DNA of 64,000 nucleotides from the NCBI GenBank assembly GCA_011390785.1, contig JAABRR010000019.1, forward strand, positions 27,463 through 91,462, given 5' to 3'. Under the pieces are notes generated by a model. The model was given only the letters and a program-made list of their open reading frames with translations, made no database searches and was not told where the DNA came from. This DNA comes from Sphingobacteriia bacterium (GTDB lineage: Bacteria > Bacteroidota > Bacteroidia > Bacteroidales > UBA7960). The position numbers and the translations under genes are program-made. This document shows, piece by piece, positions 54,001 through 63,923 of the stretch; position 1 is the stretch's first letter, and each line of letters starts with the position of its first letter.

Positions 54001-56580
54001 TGGATTTAAAAGAGCTACAACACCCACATCGTAAGGTGCTTCAAAAAGTGATACAGCATCAAAACCGATTCCTTCCATCGAAAACCCTTCGGGGTCATAT
54101 TCAGTTGAAGAGAAAGCAAGGCGGAATTGTATCTTTTCCTGTTGTGCAATTTCACTGCCTAAAACAGCTCTTATCCTTTGCCAGTCTTCTGATTCGCCGT
54201 GCCAGCCAACATCGCTTCCAAAACTGCTTTGCAAGGCAGAAATAACTGTATCCTGCTGCCAGCCCCAGGCCAGTTCATCAGTAAGAGGATCAAGGGTAGC
54301 CCACGTTTGGCCTTCATCTGCTGAGTATTGAATGGCTGCACCATCAGTATTTTCGATGGTGTGAGTTTGCAGGTAAAATTCAATAACAGGGTTTTCCATG
54401 GCCCTGAAGTCGAAACATGGACTTTCAAGCCACGATGCTTCAGATGGGTTGTATGAACCACCAATATTTGTAACCCATGCTGAAGCACCACTCGATGCTT
54501 TATTTATGACCTGCCCGGAGGGTTCCCCCCACATCCATGAACTTTGGCTGCCATAACCTGTCCACAAACCGTCGTCTTCAATAAATAACTCGGTATAGGG
54601 AGGTGCAATGTAAGGGAGGGAAAGCAGGGTATGATGAAAAGTATCGTTGGAATCATCCTGGTCATTTTCCCAGAAAGTTTTTACAAGAATATCATTATAC
54701 CGGGCCGGTACAGAAAAATCGGCTGTTGGGGTAAAAGTATGATTTCTACTCTCACCTACCTGTAAACCACCATAAAAGGTATCCATATGCCAGGTCTGGC
54801 CGCCATCAATAGAAAACCCAAGAGGGATAGGTTCTGAGATTTCTTCAGAGCCATAGTTCTTAACCCTTACAATAACAACTTCATCACTGCTCATGCCACA
54901 ACTCTCATCGGGGCCAATCCATTGTGTTATCCCTGCGTCCTGTGTAACGAAACTACCTGTTATGACAAGATTATCGATATTCCAGCCACTGTAGTGATTG
55001 TTATAATCGGTGGGGCCTATGCCAAAACGTAAGCGTACAAATGGCGAACGGTTGGCTTCAGGTAGCGTATAGCTTTGCTGAGACCAACTCAAAGCACTGT
55101 TAAAATTGGTGTTTATCCAAACGGTCTCCCAGGTAATACCTTCATCGTTCGATAGTTCGATCCAAACCTTATCGGGGGGTTCTGCATTTAACCAACGATG
55201 AAAAGACAAGGTAACATCTTTATAATAAAAACAATTAATTGTAGGAGAAATGGCCAGATAAGCCAAAGAATCAAGGCTGGGCTCATAATTTCCCGGGAAA
55301 GCTCCCAAACCGGTTAGATCGGTACCCAGTATTTTATTTCCCACATAAGGATAAGAAGCTCCCGGTTGACCATAAGAGCCATTTAATCCATTGGTTCCGT
55401 ATGTACCACCATAGCCCGCGGGCACATCTCTCTCCCATTCACCGGTAAGTATCCAACCTTTATTGGTTTCAAAGTCATCATAAAAAATTGATTCGAAAAT
55501 TACCCGATTTCCAAAAGGGCTCTGGTCTTCAGCGGGAAAAAGATTTGTATTTATATCAATCCCGTTGGCCGGAATATAAGCGTCAATCGTATTGTCGTGT
55601 CCGGCATCTTCGGCTATATCGTAAGTAACCCACAGATAGGTATATCCGGTAGGGAGATTCATCATAATATTACTGAATACCGCTTCACCATTTACAAAAC
55701 CATCCAGCTCCCCCAACAGATGGTTGGTGTGGAACATCTCATTGGTGGTGGCATACAGTTTCAGACCACTCACATCATTATCGTCGGTATTGAGCGATTT
55801 TACCGTTAGATGATTCAGCTCCAGATTGCCTGTATTTCCTGTTACACGAATGGTAGATCGCAATACAGGATTGTTAACGCTGGCCGTTGGTACAAAATTT
55901 AATGAAGCTTGTTCGGTTGTAAAGTTATCCAGCACCTTTGGAATAATGCCTGTTTCCAGAATCGTAAATTCATCAATTAAAACTCCAAATCCATAATTAC
56001 TCAGGCCTTCAAGAGCAAAGTAGTATTCATCAGTATCATGATCAAATAAGGTAACAGTGCGTTCTGTCCAAACGGGTGTTAACTGATTAAATTCCTGGAG
56101 ATAATTCCATTCACCATTTTCTCCCTTTTTGTAATAAATGGTTAGTCTGTCGTACTCATTTAACTCCCACTCAGCCTGGGCATGATAAAAATTCAGCACA
56201 GGATTTACTATAAACTCAAGATCTATTGGAGGCGTAACAATACGGGTCATGTGTCCGTAGCCCTGAAACTGAAAAGCCAGGTTCTTATTACCCACAGCGG
56301 CACTATCAGGATCGCCCCAGTTATAACCATCTACCAGGCCTGCACCGGTTCTAACATTCCAATTGGCCCAGAATCCATCTCCGGAATTAATATATTCCTG
56401 AAGCCAGCCCGAAGGAAGGCCCATTTCAAAACCTTCATAGAAAACTACAGAATCTTCTTCATTTTTTTCCTGAAAAATAGTATCAGAATCTTCAGAGAAA
56501 AAACCAGCGAGAGCAAAATCCGATATAAAAACAAAGATTGTCAGGATGATGAGCAAAGATTTATTTCTTATAAAATACAT
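51022..56580 (-). CDS. Giant modular T9SS-secreted surface protein (1852 residues)
   Basis: A signal peptide (about 1-25) opens the protein. Three jelly-roll-like modules follow, each with a FYDDFE/FYEGFE-type start, at about 45-215, 365-560 and 660-850. Between and after them run six CARDB-like units opening with patterns such as IVAPxxxCELSD, and five modules with the core SYLWQDGS/T. The C-terminal 75 residues are a type A T9SS sorting domain: VYPNPAREQVNLEL, LADMKGRVIF, AGVYLLHITG, ITVVK. PorU (15542) would process it. It may be a surface adhesin, but no catalytic motif or ligand is visible. Confidence 0.85.
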   Translation of the reverse strand: MYFIRNKSLLIILTIFVFISDFALAGFFSEDSDTIFQEKNEEDSVVFYEGFEMGLPSGWLQEYINSGDGFWANWNVRTGAGLVDGYNWGDPDSAAVGNKNLAFQFQGYGHMTRIVTPPIDLEFIVNPVLNFYHAQAEWELNEYDRLTIYYKKGENGEWNYLQEFNQLTPVWTERTVTLFDHDTDEYYFALEGLSNYGFGVLIDEFTILETGIIPKVLDNFTTEQASLNFVPTASVNNPVLRSTIRVTGNTGNLELNHLTVKSLNTDDNDVSGLKLYATTNEMFHTNHLLGELDGFVNGEAVFSNIMMNLPTGYTYLWVTYDIAEDAGHDNTIDAYIPANGIDINTNLFPAEDQSPFGNRVIFESIFYDDFETNKGWILTGEWERDVPAGYGGTYGTNGLNGSYGQPGASYPYVGNKILGTDLTGLGAFPGNYEPSLDSLAYLAISPTINCFYYKDVTLSFHRWLNAEPPDKVWIELSNDEGITWETVWINTNFNSALSWSQQSYTLPEANRSPFVRLRFGIGPTDYNNHYSGWNIDNLVITGSFVTQDAGITQWIGPDESCGMSSDEVVIVRVKNYGSEEISEPIPLGFSIDGGQTWHMDTFYGGLQVGESRNHTFTPTADFSVPARYNDILVKTFWENDQDDSNDTFHHTLLSLPYIAPPYTELFIEDDGLWTGYGSQSSWMWGEPSGQVINKASSGASAWVTNIGGSYNPSEASWLESPCFDFRAMENPVIEFYLQTHTIENTDGAAIQYSADEGQTWATLDPLTDELAWGWQQDTVISALQSSFGSDVGWHGESEDWQRIRAVLGSEIAQQEKIQFRLAFSSTEYDPEGFSMEGIGFDAVSLFEAPYDVGVVALLNPVDACELSEEQTFTIQIENLGISTLPAGIQIPSAIEVDEYETVYGFYVLEQDLEPGSAIDYTFDAFFDVSETKTYPVKSYTLLPGDSDFYKPGFYNDTLITQVTVFGYPDYALGEDIYSTMPDTLVIDAGNGFVSYLWQDGSAGQNFSVPSENSAFYTVTITDANGCSVTDSLEVIARDISITAITQPVSDCELSDAEYISAEITNSGPDPYLAGTEFPVEIYFGEELHDVTLVYLTQDLMPGATVLASFQNVFDFSETGEYNFRLIHHFQDADPENDTLDYSVYVHGYPEPWIGDTIYTLQPEDLELDAGAMYSAFLWQDGTIDQIYPVSNPFTSWYNVMVTDIYGCSGSDSVLVVTYDIDVAEIVAPTESCELSDQENISVKLINNGPDTFDAGREFPYALEYGGELISIDTLRLSQGWLPGEELIFQFSPEVNMQIPDSYSLKIYSVGRDANTENDTLNFTIVVHGYPEIFLPPYITTDYPEMIILDPLADDNSCLWQDGSTDPTFDVATWGDYWVEVSNVFGCTSTATTTVYPELYDITLDSIVAPQETCDGSENNEVVVKIFNSGYSTLDPGTEISVSYRIAQRETVTESLILDVPLLPQQATLFSFDQAFTVVSGEENIVYTEVWFDADELDENNSMAINYSINALPQPHLGDDICNVTPVGTILCPGEGFESYLWQDGSTEPDYVVESSHSHTVSVQVTDNKGCLNMDSIRVITYDLEINSIVAPHSHCILSDDEPVVLQLFNEGIDDLEAGSVLELGYKSPDNEFFVTENFTLSDTWFANTRMTFEFEQTLDLSYANQFDLEVFVITPNANKTNDTLVSFLEISGLPDIKLGADIYTNKPDTIELDAGAGFSSYLWHDGHEQQYYDVASYGWKWVVVTDKYGCQGSDTLYVGFFANLEDEYSSFSSSVYPNPAREQVNLELENIPAGGILLQLADMKGRVIFNESIEPGNIRKREISLADIQAGVYLLHITGATFNKAHRITVVK

Positions 56581-56920
56581 AATATTACCTCCGGGCCGTT
56601 AATGTGTTAATTTTTATCTTTCATGGTAAAGGTAATTTACCTACAACCGATATTTTATAGGCGTTTCCTTGGTTTTTAATGCATAAAACAACCGGAAGAA
56701 AATACCCGTTTCTGGCCGAAGAAATGGGGGAAACGAAAAACGAAAGGTGAAAAGGGAAGTCATCTCAATTTTAGTTGTTAACTTTTAATTTTTCAGGTTT
56801 ACAAAAATTTAATATCCTTCAAAAAACCTTTTCCCAAAAACAGCGTTACACAAACGAAACTTTTTTTGTGTTATGGGTTTCCTAAGTTTTTATCAAATTA
56901 TATAGACAATTTCAGCCTTT
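56581..56920. other. Divergent region between the cargo gene and the TetR gene
   Basis: These 340 bp hold a GGAGG ribosome-site-like sequence seven bases before the cargo ATG (minus strand) and no open frame or RNA gene I recognise. TACCTTTA on the minus strand near 56630 is a near match to the -7 box without a matching TTG. Confidence 0.4.
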
Positions 56921-57526
56921 ATGCAGGACATTATCAGTAAAATATCAGATATCTACTCACGCTATGGTATTAAAAGTATCACCATGGATGATCTTGCCCG
57001 CGATTTGGGAGTATCTAAAAAAACACTTTACCTGCATTTTAAAGACAAGAAAGATGTTGTAAGAAAAGTAGTACATCACCTGATTGGCAGTCAGAAATGT
57101 GGAATTCAGGAGGTGATGGAAACCCCCGAAACCAATGCCATTGATAAATTAATGATGATTACCCGCTTTTTTTCGGAAAGTTTGAGAAATTCAAACGCAT
57201 CGCTAACCTATGATTTACAGAAATATTATCAGGATGTTTGGGAAGAAGTGGTAGAATTTAAACGGGAAGAAGTTTATCAGCACATCATGAAAAACATAAC
57301 TGATGGCATCAAAGAAGGGTTATACCGCACCGATATCAATTACGAAATAATTGCCCGTGTTTATGTGTCGCGCATGGAAATGTACAACACAGAACACTGG
57401 GAACCCTTAAATAAATATGACATCAAGGAGGTTTTCCATACTTTGTTTGTCTATCACATACGAGGCATTGCCAATAGCAAAGGCCATCAGTATCTTGAAG
57501 ATAACCTGAACAATTGGATTACCTAA
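56921..57526 (+). CDS. TetR/AcrR-family transcriptional regulator
   Basis: This 201-residue regulator has an N-terminal HTH: IKSITMDDLARDLGVSKKTL with YLHFKDKKDVVRK closing it. The C-terminal ligand domain is helical and ends YLEDNLNNWIT. It stands first before a TolC/adaptor/RND gene set, so it is likely to control that pump, as in AcrR. The spacing to the TolC gene is 131 bp. The inducer is unknown. Confidence 0.9.
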   Translation: MQDIISKISDIYSRYGIKSITMDDLARDLGVSKKTLYLHFKDKKDVVRKVVHHLIGSQKCGIQEVMETPETNAIDKLMMITRFFSESLRNSNASLTYDLQKYYQDVWEEVVEFKREEVYQHIMKNITDGIKEGLYRTDINYEIIARVYVSRMEMYNTEHWEPLNKYDIKEVFHTLFVYHIRGIANSKGHQYLEDNLNNWIT

Positions 57527-57657
57527 TTAAAGCTCAAATATGAACAGCTTTCAAAAAACCGGTTTCAACATTTAATATTACGCAATTAACAACTAATAAT
57601 ACCCATCCAACTTATAAAAGAATAATTTTGCTCATATATCATAATCATTTTTTTCAC

Positions 57658-59019
57658 ATGTACAGATTAACCAACCAATTGTTTGCGATTTCTTTGATGC
57701 TATTTTTCAGCATCAATATGCTTATGCACTCAGCAAAAACTCAACAGCCCATGGAGCTTACGCTTGAACAAGCCATTGATTATGCCTTGCAGCATAACTA
57801 CAATCTTGAAAATGCCCGGGCAGATGCCGAAATAGCCAGCCGTCAGGTGTGGGAAATTACTGCCAGCGGACTGCCCCAGGTTAGTGGAACGGTAGGTTAC
57901 CAATATTTCCTCGATTTGCCCACAAGCTTAATCCCTGCCGAATTTTTTGGCGGACAACCCGGCGAATTTTCTGAAATCCAGTTTGGTACCGAACAAAACC
58001 TTACCGCAACCCTCTCGGTTAATCAACTTATTTTTGACGGTAGTTATATTGTTGGACTGCAGGCAGCACGAATATTTCGCGAGCTCTCCAGGCAAAATTA
58101 CCAGCGATCAGAAATAGAAATCAAAAGCCTTGTAACAGAATCCTATTATCTTGTGCTGGCTACTACCCAAAATCTGGAAATTGTAAAAGAAAATCTGGGT
58201 AACATAGAAAAAACTCTTTTCGAAACAGAAAAACTTTTTGAAGAAGGCTTTACTGATGCTATCAACTTAGACCAACTCAGCCTTACGGTTGCCAACCTAA
58301 AAAACAATATTACCGGTTTGGAAAGGCAGAAGAAGCTAACTACTGATCTGTTAAAGTTTCAGATAGGTTTATCGGTTGACAAGCCGGTTGTCCTTACCGA
58401 GACCCTGGAGCAAATGCTGGCTCAGATTTCTCTCGAAGCTTTTACCATGCAGAATTTCGATCCACAAAGCCATATCGATTTTCGAATTATGCTCTCGCAG
58501 GAAAAAATGCAGTTGATGGAACTGCGTCGGCAGAAGAGCTTTTATTTACCCAGCATAAGCGGATCATACACACGCCAGGAAAGTGCCCAACGCAATGAAT
58601 TTAACTTTTTCGAAAGCGGGCAATCATGGTTTCCAACTTCTATTGTCGGTCTCAACATTAACATTCCCATTTTTTCGAGCGGCTTGCGCTCATCGCGCGT
58701 AAAACAGGCGCAGTTAAATTTCGAAAAAGCGAAAACCAATACCCGTATGATTGAGCAAAGCCTTCTCTTAGAAAAACAGGAAGCAGACAATCAGATAGAA
58801 ACTGCCATGGATAAGTATAACAGCGAGAAAGACAACCTGCGTTTGGCAGAGCGAATTCTCAATCGCACAACTATTATGCACAAAGAAGGTCTGGCTTCGA
58901 GCCTGGAACTTACACAGGCATCAGATCAGTTGCTTACCACCCAGGCCAACTACATAAATTCAATCTTTGAGTTGCTTAATGCCAAAAACAAACTCGACAA
59001 AGTATTGGGAAAATTATAA
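57658..59019 (+). CDS. TolC-family outer-membrane efflux protein
   Basis: From ATG 57658 this is a 453-residue outer-membrane channel with signal peptide (about 1-28, FAISLMLFFSINMLMHSAK). It has two TolC repeats: MELTLEQAIDYALQHNYNLENARADAEIASRQV and later LNINIPIFSSGLRSSRVKQAQLNFEKAK, cited by residues 34-66 and about 345-373. The helices are coiled-coil rich. It ends NAKNKLDKVLGKL. It precedes adaptor and permease genes by 66 bp. The upstream in-frame TTG at 57628 was rejected because the signal peptide begins at the ATG. Confidence 0.93.
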   Translation: MYRLTNQLFAISLMLFFSINMLMHSAKTQQPMELTLEQAIDYALQHNYNLENARADAEIASRQVWEITASGLPQVSGTVGYQYFLDLPTSLIPAEFFGGQPGEFSEIQFGTEQNLTATLSVNQLIFDGSYIVGLQAARIFRELSRQNYQRSEIEIKSLVTESYYLVLATTQNLEIVKENLGNIEKTLFETEKLFEEGFTDAINLDQLSLTVANLKNNITGLERQKKLTTDLLKFQIGLSVDKPVVLTETLEQMLAQISLEAFTMQNFDPQSHIDFRIMLSQEKMQLMELRRQKSFYLPSISGSYTRQESAQRNEFNFFESGQSWFPTSIVGLNINIPIFSSGLRSSRVKQAQLNFEKAKTNTRMIEQSLLLEKQEADNQIETAMDKYNSEKDNLRLAERILNRTTIMHKEGLASSLELTQASDQLLTTQANYINSIFELLNAKNKLDKVLGKL

Positions 59020-59085
59020 ATTCCTGGTTCAGACCATAAAATATTTTTTAAGAAGTACCTAAACAACTAAATAATTATCCATACA

Positions 59086-60297
59086 ATGAAAACTCAAATA
59101 AATATGATAGCCGCCAAACACATCAAAAAAGTGTACAATTTTTTTGTGTTAATAACCTTATCTGCTCCTATTCTGCTTTTTACCGGATGCCAGGAGCAAT
59201 CAACCCCTGATGTTCAAACCATCCGGGAGCAAATATCAGAGTACAACGAGCAGATTGTTGAAATCAACCAGAAAATATCTGAACTGGAGCAAACCCTGGA
59301 AAATATGGGAGAAACAACACTTAATCGTGCGCGTACCAATGTTTCGGTAACAGAAATTGCACATCAATCATTTGATAACTATATAAATGTAAGTGCTTCT
59401 GTAGAAGCCATTCAGGCAGCTATGATCAGCCCGGAAATCAATGGTCAGATCAGGGAGATCAATGTTATTAAAGGACAAAAAGTAAAAAAAGGCCAGAAAC
59501 TGGCGCGGCTCACTACTACTGTTATTGAAACCAATATTACTGAATTAAAAACTTCACTGCAACTGGCAGAAACGGTTTACAATCGCCAAAAGCGCTTATG
59601 GGATCAGGAAATTGGCAGTGAAATACAATACCTGGAAGCCAAAAATAACTTTGAGAGCCTGCAATCGCGTCTGAAATCACTTGAAGCTCAGTTAGACCTG
59701 GCAGTAATGCGCGCCCCTTTCGACGGTATAATTGATGAAATTTTTGCCAAACAGGGCGAACTGGCAATGCCAGGTTCTATGGTGATGCAAATCATCAACC
59801 TTGATCAGCTTTATATCAATGCCGATGTTTCTGAGTCTTTCCTCCCTGCTGTTGATTCTGACGGAAAGGTGATACTTCGCTTCCCTGCCTATCCCAATTA
59901 TGAAGAACAAGTTCCGGTTTTTCGACTGGGTAATGTTATCAACCCTGAAAACCGAACCTTCCGCCTGCAACTTAAAATCAATAATACCGGTGAAAAATTT
60001 AAGCCAAACATGGTGGCCAATATGGGTATTAAAACCTTCTCAACCGAAAAAGCCCTGGTAGTTCCATCCATAATCATCAAACAGGATGTTCAGGGATTCT
60101 ATCTGTTTCTGGCTGAAGAAAATGAAGATGGAGATTTCGAAGCAAAAAAAGTATACATTGAAAGAGGCCCATCCGGCGAAGGCAATACCATGATTGCATC
60201 AGGCGTTGAACCCGGTGATTTACTAATTACCAGCGGCCATAATCAGGTAAACGACGGAACACTTATCTCCTTTACCAATGGTATTGCTGACTTATAA
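59086..60297 (+). CDS. RND efflux periplasmic adaptor (membrane fusion protein), lipoprotein
   Basis: This 403-residue adaptor has a lipobox LFTGC (Cys35), so it is lipid-anchored in the inner membrane. A helical hairpin covers about residues 45-90 and 150-205. The barrel-sandwich motif VSASVEAIQAAMISPEINGQIREINVIKGQKVKKG is at about 98-132, and its second half AVMRAPFDGIIDEIFAKQGELAMPG is at about 206-230. Two beta domains follow. It links the TolC channel to the permease. A Met7 start is also possible. Confidence 0.92.
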   Translation: MKTQINMIAAKHIKKVYNFFVLITLSAPILLFTGCQEQSTPDVQTIREQISEYNEQIVEINQKISELEQTLENMGETTLNRARTNVSVTEIAHQSFDNYINVSASVEAIQAAMISPEINGQIREINVIKGQKVKKGQKLARLTTTVIETNITELKTSLQLAETVYNRQKRLWDQEIGSEIQYLEAKNNFESLQSRLKSLEAQLDLAVMRAPFDGIIDEIFAKQGELAMPGSMVMQIINLDQLYINADVSESFLPAVDSDGKVILRFPAYPNYEEQVPVFRLGNVINPENRTFRLQLKINNTGEKFKPNMVANMGIKTFSTEKALVVPSIIIKQDVQGFYLFLAEENEDGDFEAKKVYIERGPSGEGNTMIASGVEPGDLLITSGHNQVNDGTLISFTNGIADL

Positions 60298-60375
60298 TAT
60301 CCAGAATGGTGTTTATAAGCAGACATTACGATTACTGACAAGTAAAAAAAATACAAACAATTGACAATTGGCACA

Positions 60376-63300
60376 ATGACCGATAATAATAAAGATAAAA
60401 AAAGCATAATCCGTGAGTTCAAACTCACTACTGCAGCCCTGAATAATAAGATAACCGTTTTTCTTGTAGCTTTCATTTTTGCTGTTTTTGGGATCATTTC
60501 CTACCTTTCGCTGCCCAAAGAGCTTTTCCCCGATGTGGTTATCCCAACCGTTATGGTACAAACCATTTATCCGGGAAACCCGCCCATAGATATTGAGAAT
60601 CTTATTACACGGCCTCTGGAGAATGAAATCAATACCGTTACCGGCATCAAAAAACTTTCTTCTACCTCTACCCAGGATAACTCCAGCATTTTTGTTGAAT
60701 TTCAGACCGATGTAGATATTAAAGCCGCCCTGCAAGATGTTAAAGACGCTGTTGACAGGGTAAAAGCGGATCTGCCCACCGATTTACCTGCCGACCCTAT
60801 GGTTTTGGATATCGATTTTTCTGAATTCCCGATCATCAACATCAACCTGTCAGGCGACTTTAGCATAAACGAGCTAAAGCGGTTTGCCGATTATATGGAA
60901 GAAGAGATAGAAGCCATTACCGAAATTTCAAAGGTAGATATTACCGGTATCGATGATCGCGAAATACAGATTAACGTAAATCCCCTCCTGCTGGATGCAA
61001 TGGATCTGGGCTTTGGCGATATAGAAAACGCCATCAAACAGGAAAATATCTCCATCGCAGGCGGCTCTCTGCTCTTCGAAGACAAAACACGCTGGGCCAT
61101 TCGTACCGACGGCGAATTTACCGATGTGCGCCAATTGGAAGATATAATCATCAAGCAGGAAGGTGGAAACATTGTTTATCTCAGGGATGTAGCAACTGTT
61201 TCCGACACATATGCCTACCCTGCCAGTTTTGCCCGCCTCGATGAACAACCGGTGGTTTCTCTGCAGGTAGTGAAAAAATCAGGAGCCAACCTTCTTTCTG
61301 CCACCGAAAATATTTATCGTATCCTTGATGAAGCCAAAGAATTGGGAGCCATACCCCAGGAGCTGAATATTACAATCACCAACGATCAGTCAGAAGAGAT
61401 CCGAAACCAGCTTACTAATCTCGAAAACTCAGTTATCATGGCTGTTATCCTGGTAGTTTTGGTGCTTTACTTTTTCCTCGGACTAAAAAATGCTCTCTTC
61501 GTAGGAATTGCCATCCCTATGTCGCTGCTGGTTTCTTTTATGGTTCTAGGGCTGGCCGGCATACAGATCAATATGATCGTTCTGTTCTCTTTGATTCTGG
61601 CTCTGGGACTTTTGGTAGACAATGCCATTGTGGCGGTTGACAATATTTACCGGTATATAGAGAAAGGATTCTCGGTGTATGAATCGGCCAAAAGAGCCAT
61701 TGGCGAAATTGCATGGCCTATCATAGCTTCAACGGCCACCACCCTGGCAGCCTTTTTACCGCTGGCTTTCTGGACAGGTATTGTGGGCGAATTTATGAAA
61801 TACCTCCCCCTAACCCTTATCATCGTTCTTTCATCATCCCTGTTTGTTGCTTTGGTAATTATACCGGTTTTCTCCGAAACTTTTTACAAAACCAAAGATC
61901 AGCAGGCAGAAATTGATTCGCATAAAAAAGATCGGAAAACCAAAACCCGTAACAGGCTGGTTCTGATAGGACTGATCGTTTTAGCTGCCGTAATTTTTTA
62001 TTTCAGCGGCTTCAACCTTTGGGGTAATATTTTCATGCTTCTGGCTATTTTGATCTTTCTGGGTTATTTTGTTTTCCGCAAACTGGAAGAGTTTTTCCAG
62101 AACAGGGTTCTACCCTTCAATGAAAGACTATACTCCCGCACACTGCGGTTTGCCCTTAAAGGGAAAAGGCCCTATTTCTTTGTTACCGGTACCATTGTAT
62201 TCCTTTTTATATCTATAGGCTTTTACATGTTCCGGTCGCCCAATGTTCTGTTTTTTCCTGATAATGACCCACAGTATATCAATATCATTGCAGAATTTCC
62301 CATCGGGACTGATATTGTGGAGACCGACCGCCAGGTGCTCGAAATAGAACTCCATGTAGAAGATATCATTTCTCCTTACCGTCACATTGTTAAATCGGTA
62401 CTTACCACAGTAGGGCGTGGTGCTGTAGGAGAAATGGAAATGGCCGCAGGCGATACCCCCAACAGGGGCCGCATTACCGTAACATTTATTGAATACGAAA
62501 ACCGGATGGGCATCATCACCGGCGATATTCAAAAAGAGATCAGCGACGCCCTTCTGGATGCCTACCCCGGTGTTGAGTTCACCATCTCCAAAAACCAAAA
62601 CGGCCCGCCAACAGGTGCTGCCATTAATCTCGAAGTTTCAGGAAGAGATTATGAGCGTTTGGTCTCCATTACAGAAGATATTACGCAAAAAATTGAAAAC
62701 TCAGGAATCGAAGGAATAGAAGGCCTGCGCAAAGACCTGGATGTAGACAAACCCGAGATTATTGTCCGCATTGATCGTGATAAAGCCCGCCGCTACGGAC
62801 TGAGCACCTACACCATTGCCAACAACATCAGAACAGCCCTTTTCGGTCTTGAAGTGTCTGATTTTAAGGTTGGTGAAGAAGAATTCCCAATACAATTAAG
62901 GCTGGATGACGATTATCGTAACGATCTTTCCAGCATTATGAACCAGCGCATCACCTTCCGCAGCCAGAGTTCCGGAAAACTGATGAAAGTGCCTATCTCT
63001 GCCGTAGCTGATCTGGAATACAGCAAAACCTACGGCTCGGTAAACCGTATCGACCTGAAAAGGGTTATTACGTTGAGTTCAAACGTAATACCGGGATACA
63101 ACGCCACCGAAATCAATCAGCAACTGCGCGATCTGCTCGAAGGTTACGATTTGCCTGATGGCTACGCCTATGAGTTTACCGGCGAACAACAGGAGCAGGC
63201 CGAATCCTTCGCATTCCTGGTTACCGCCCTGCTCATTGCCGTTTCGCTGATCATCCTGATACTGGTATCACAGTTTAACTCCATTTACAAACCCTTTATC

Positions 63301-63846
63301 ATTATTGGCAGTGTAATTTTCAGCACCGCAGGGGTATTCTTCGGGCTGGCCCTGTTTAACATGGAATTTATTGTTATTATGACAGGGATCGGAATTATCA
63401 GTCTGGCCGGAGTGGTTGTTAACAATGCCATCGTTTTGATAGACTATACCGACTACCTTCAGGAACAGAAGAAAGCCGAACTGGGTATTGAACCCGATAA
63501 ACTGCTTAACGCTGAGCAATCGCTGCAATGCATTCAGGAAGCTGGTGAAACACGTTTCCGCCCTGTTATCCTTACCGCTATTACCACGGTACTCGGACTG
63601 GTACCCCTTGCCATTGGGCTTAACCTGAACTTCGTTACGCTGATGACAGAGCTCGATCCACAAATCTACTTTGGTGGTGATAATGCTGCCTTCTGGGCAC
63701 CCATGTCGTGGACCGTTATTTTTGGCCTAACCGTAGCTACCTTTTTAACCCTGGTTATCGTTCCGGCCATGTACCAGATTATTCTGGCAACTCACCGTAA
63801 AGTACTTGTTATGCTGAAAGGGAAAGAAAAAGTAATTGCTTCCTAA
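60376..63846 (+). CDS. RND efflux transporter permease (AcrB/HAE1 type)
   Basis: This 1156-residue proton-driven inner-membrane pump starts at ATG 60376 (MTDNNKDKKSIIREF). It has twelve membrane helices in two halves, each with large periplasmic loops. Relay motif LGLLVDNAIVAVDNIYRY is in the first half and SLAGVVVNNAIVLIDYTDYL in the second. Porter-domain repeats include VMVQTIYPGNPPIDIENLI. The GC content is higher than in most of the window. It completes a TolC-adaptor-permease set controlled presumably by the TetR gene. A polar loop between helices 6 and 7 (about 505-545) is longer than in AcrB. Confidence 0.95.
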   Translation: MTDNNKDKKSIIREFKLTTAALNNKITVFLVAFIFAVFGIISYLSLPKELFPDVVIPTVMVQTIYPGNPPIDIENLITRPLENEINTVTGIKKLSSTSTQDNSSIFVEFQTDVDIKAALQDVKDAVDRVKADLPTDLPADPMVLDIDFSEFPIININLSGDFSINELKRFADYMEEEIEAITEISKVDITGIDDREIQINVNPLLLDAMDLGFGDIENAIKQENISIAGGSLLFEDKTRWAIRTDGEFTDVRQLEDIIIKQEGGNIVYLRDVATVSDTYAYPASFARLDEQPVVSLQVVKKSGANLLSATENIYRILDEAKELGAIPQELNITITNDQSEEIRNQLTNLENSVIMAVILVVLVLYFFLGLKNALFVGIAIPMSLLVSFMVLGLAGIQINMIVLFSLILALGLLVDNAIVAVDNIYRYIEKGFSVYESAKRAIGEIAWPIIASTATTLAAFLPLAFWTGIVGEFMKYLPLTLIIVLSSSLFVALVIIPVFSETFYKTKDQQAEIDSHKKDRKTKTRNRLVLIGLIVLAAVIFYFSGFNLWGNIFMLLAILIFLGYFVFRKLEEFFQNRVLPFNERLYSRTLRFALKGKRPYFFVTGTIVFLFISIGFYMFRSPNVLFFPDNDPQYINIIAEFPIGTDIVETDRQVLEIELHVEDIISPYRHIVKSVLTTVGRGAVGEMEMAAGDTPNRGRITVTFIEYENRMGIITGDIQKEISDALLDAYPGVEFTISKNQNGPPTGAAINLEVSGRDYERLVSITEDITQKIENSGIEGIEGLRKDLDVDKPEIIVRIDRDKARRYGLSTYTIANNIRTALFGLEVSDFKVGEEEFPIQLRLDDDYRNDLSSIMNQRITFRSQSSGKLMKVPISAVADLEYSKTYGSVNRIDLKRVITLSSNVIPGYNATEINQQLRDLLEGYDLPDGYAYEFTGEQQEQAESFAFLVTALLIAVSLIILILVSQFNSIYKPFIIIGSVIFSTAGVFFGLALFNMEFIVIMTGIGIISLAGVVVNNAIVLIDYTDYLQEQKKAELGIEPDKLLNAEQSLQCIQEAGETRFRPVILTAITTVLGLVPLAIGLNLNFVTLMTELDPQIYFGGDNAAFWAPMSWTVIFGLTVATFLTLVIVPAMYQIILATHRKVLVMLKGKEKVIAS

Positions 63847-63883
63847 AACTTTTGGATATTTAGGAAAAAAGTTATTAACAATA

Positions 63884-63923
63884 AATGACATTCCTGGCTC
63901 ATCAACGGACCAGGAATGTCATT
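63884..63923 (+). terminator. Hairpin after the efflux operon
   Basis: TGACATTCCTGG (63886-63897) pairs with CCAGGAATGTCA (63910-63921), extended by AA/TT. It is a 14-bp stem with a 12-base loop, 38 bp after the stop. The T-tract is weak, so it could be a bidirectional or rho-assisted terminator. Confidence 0.6.
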
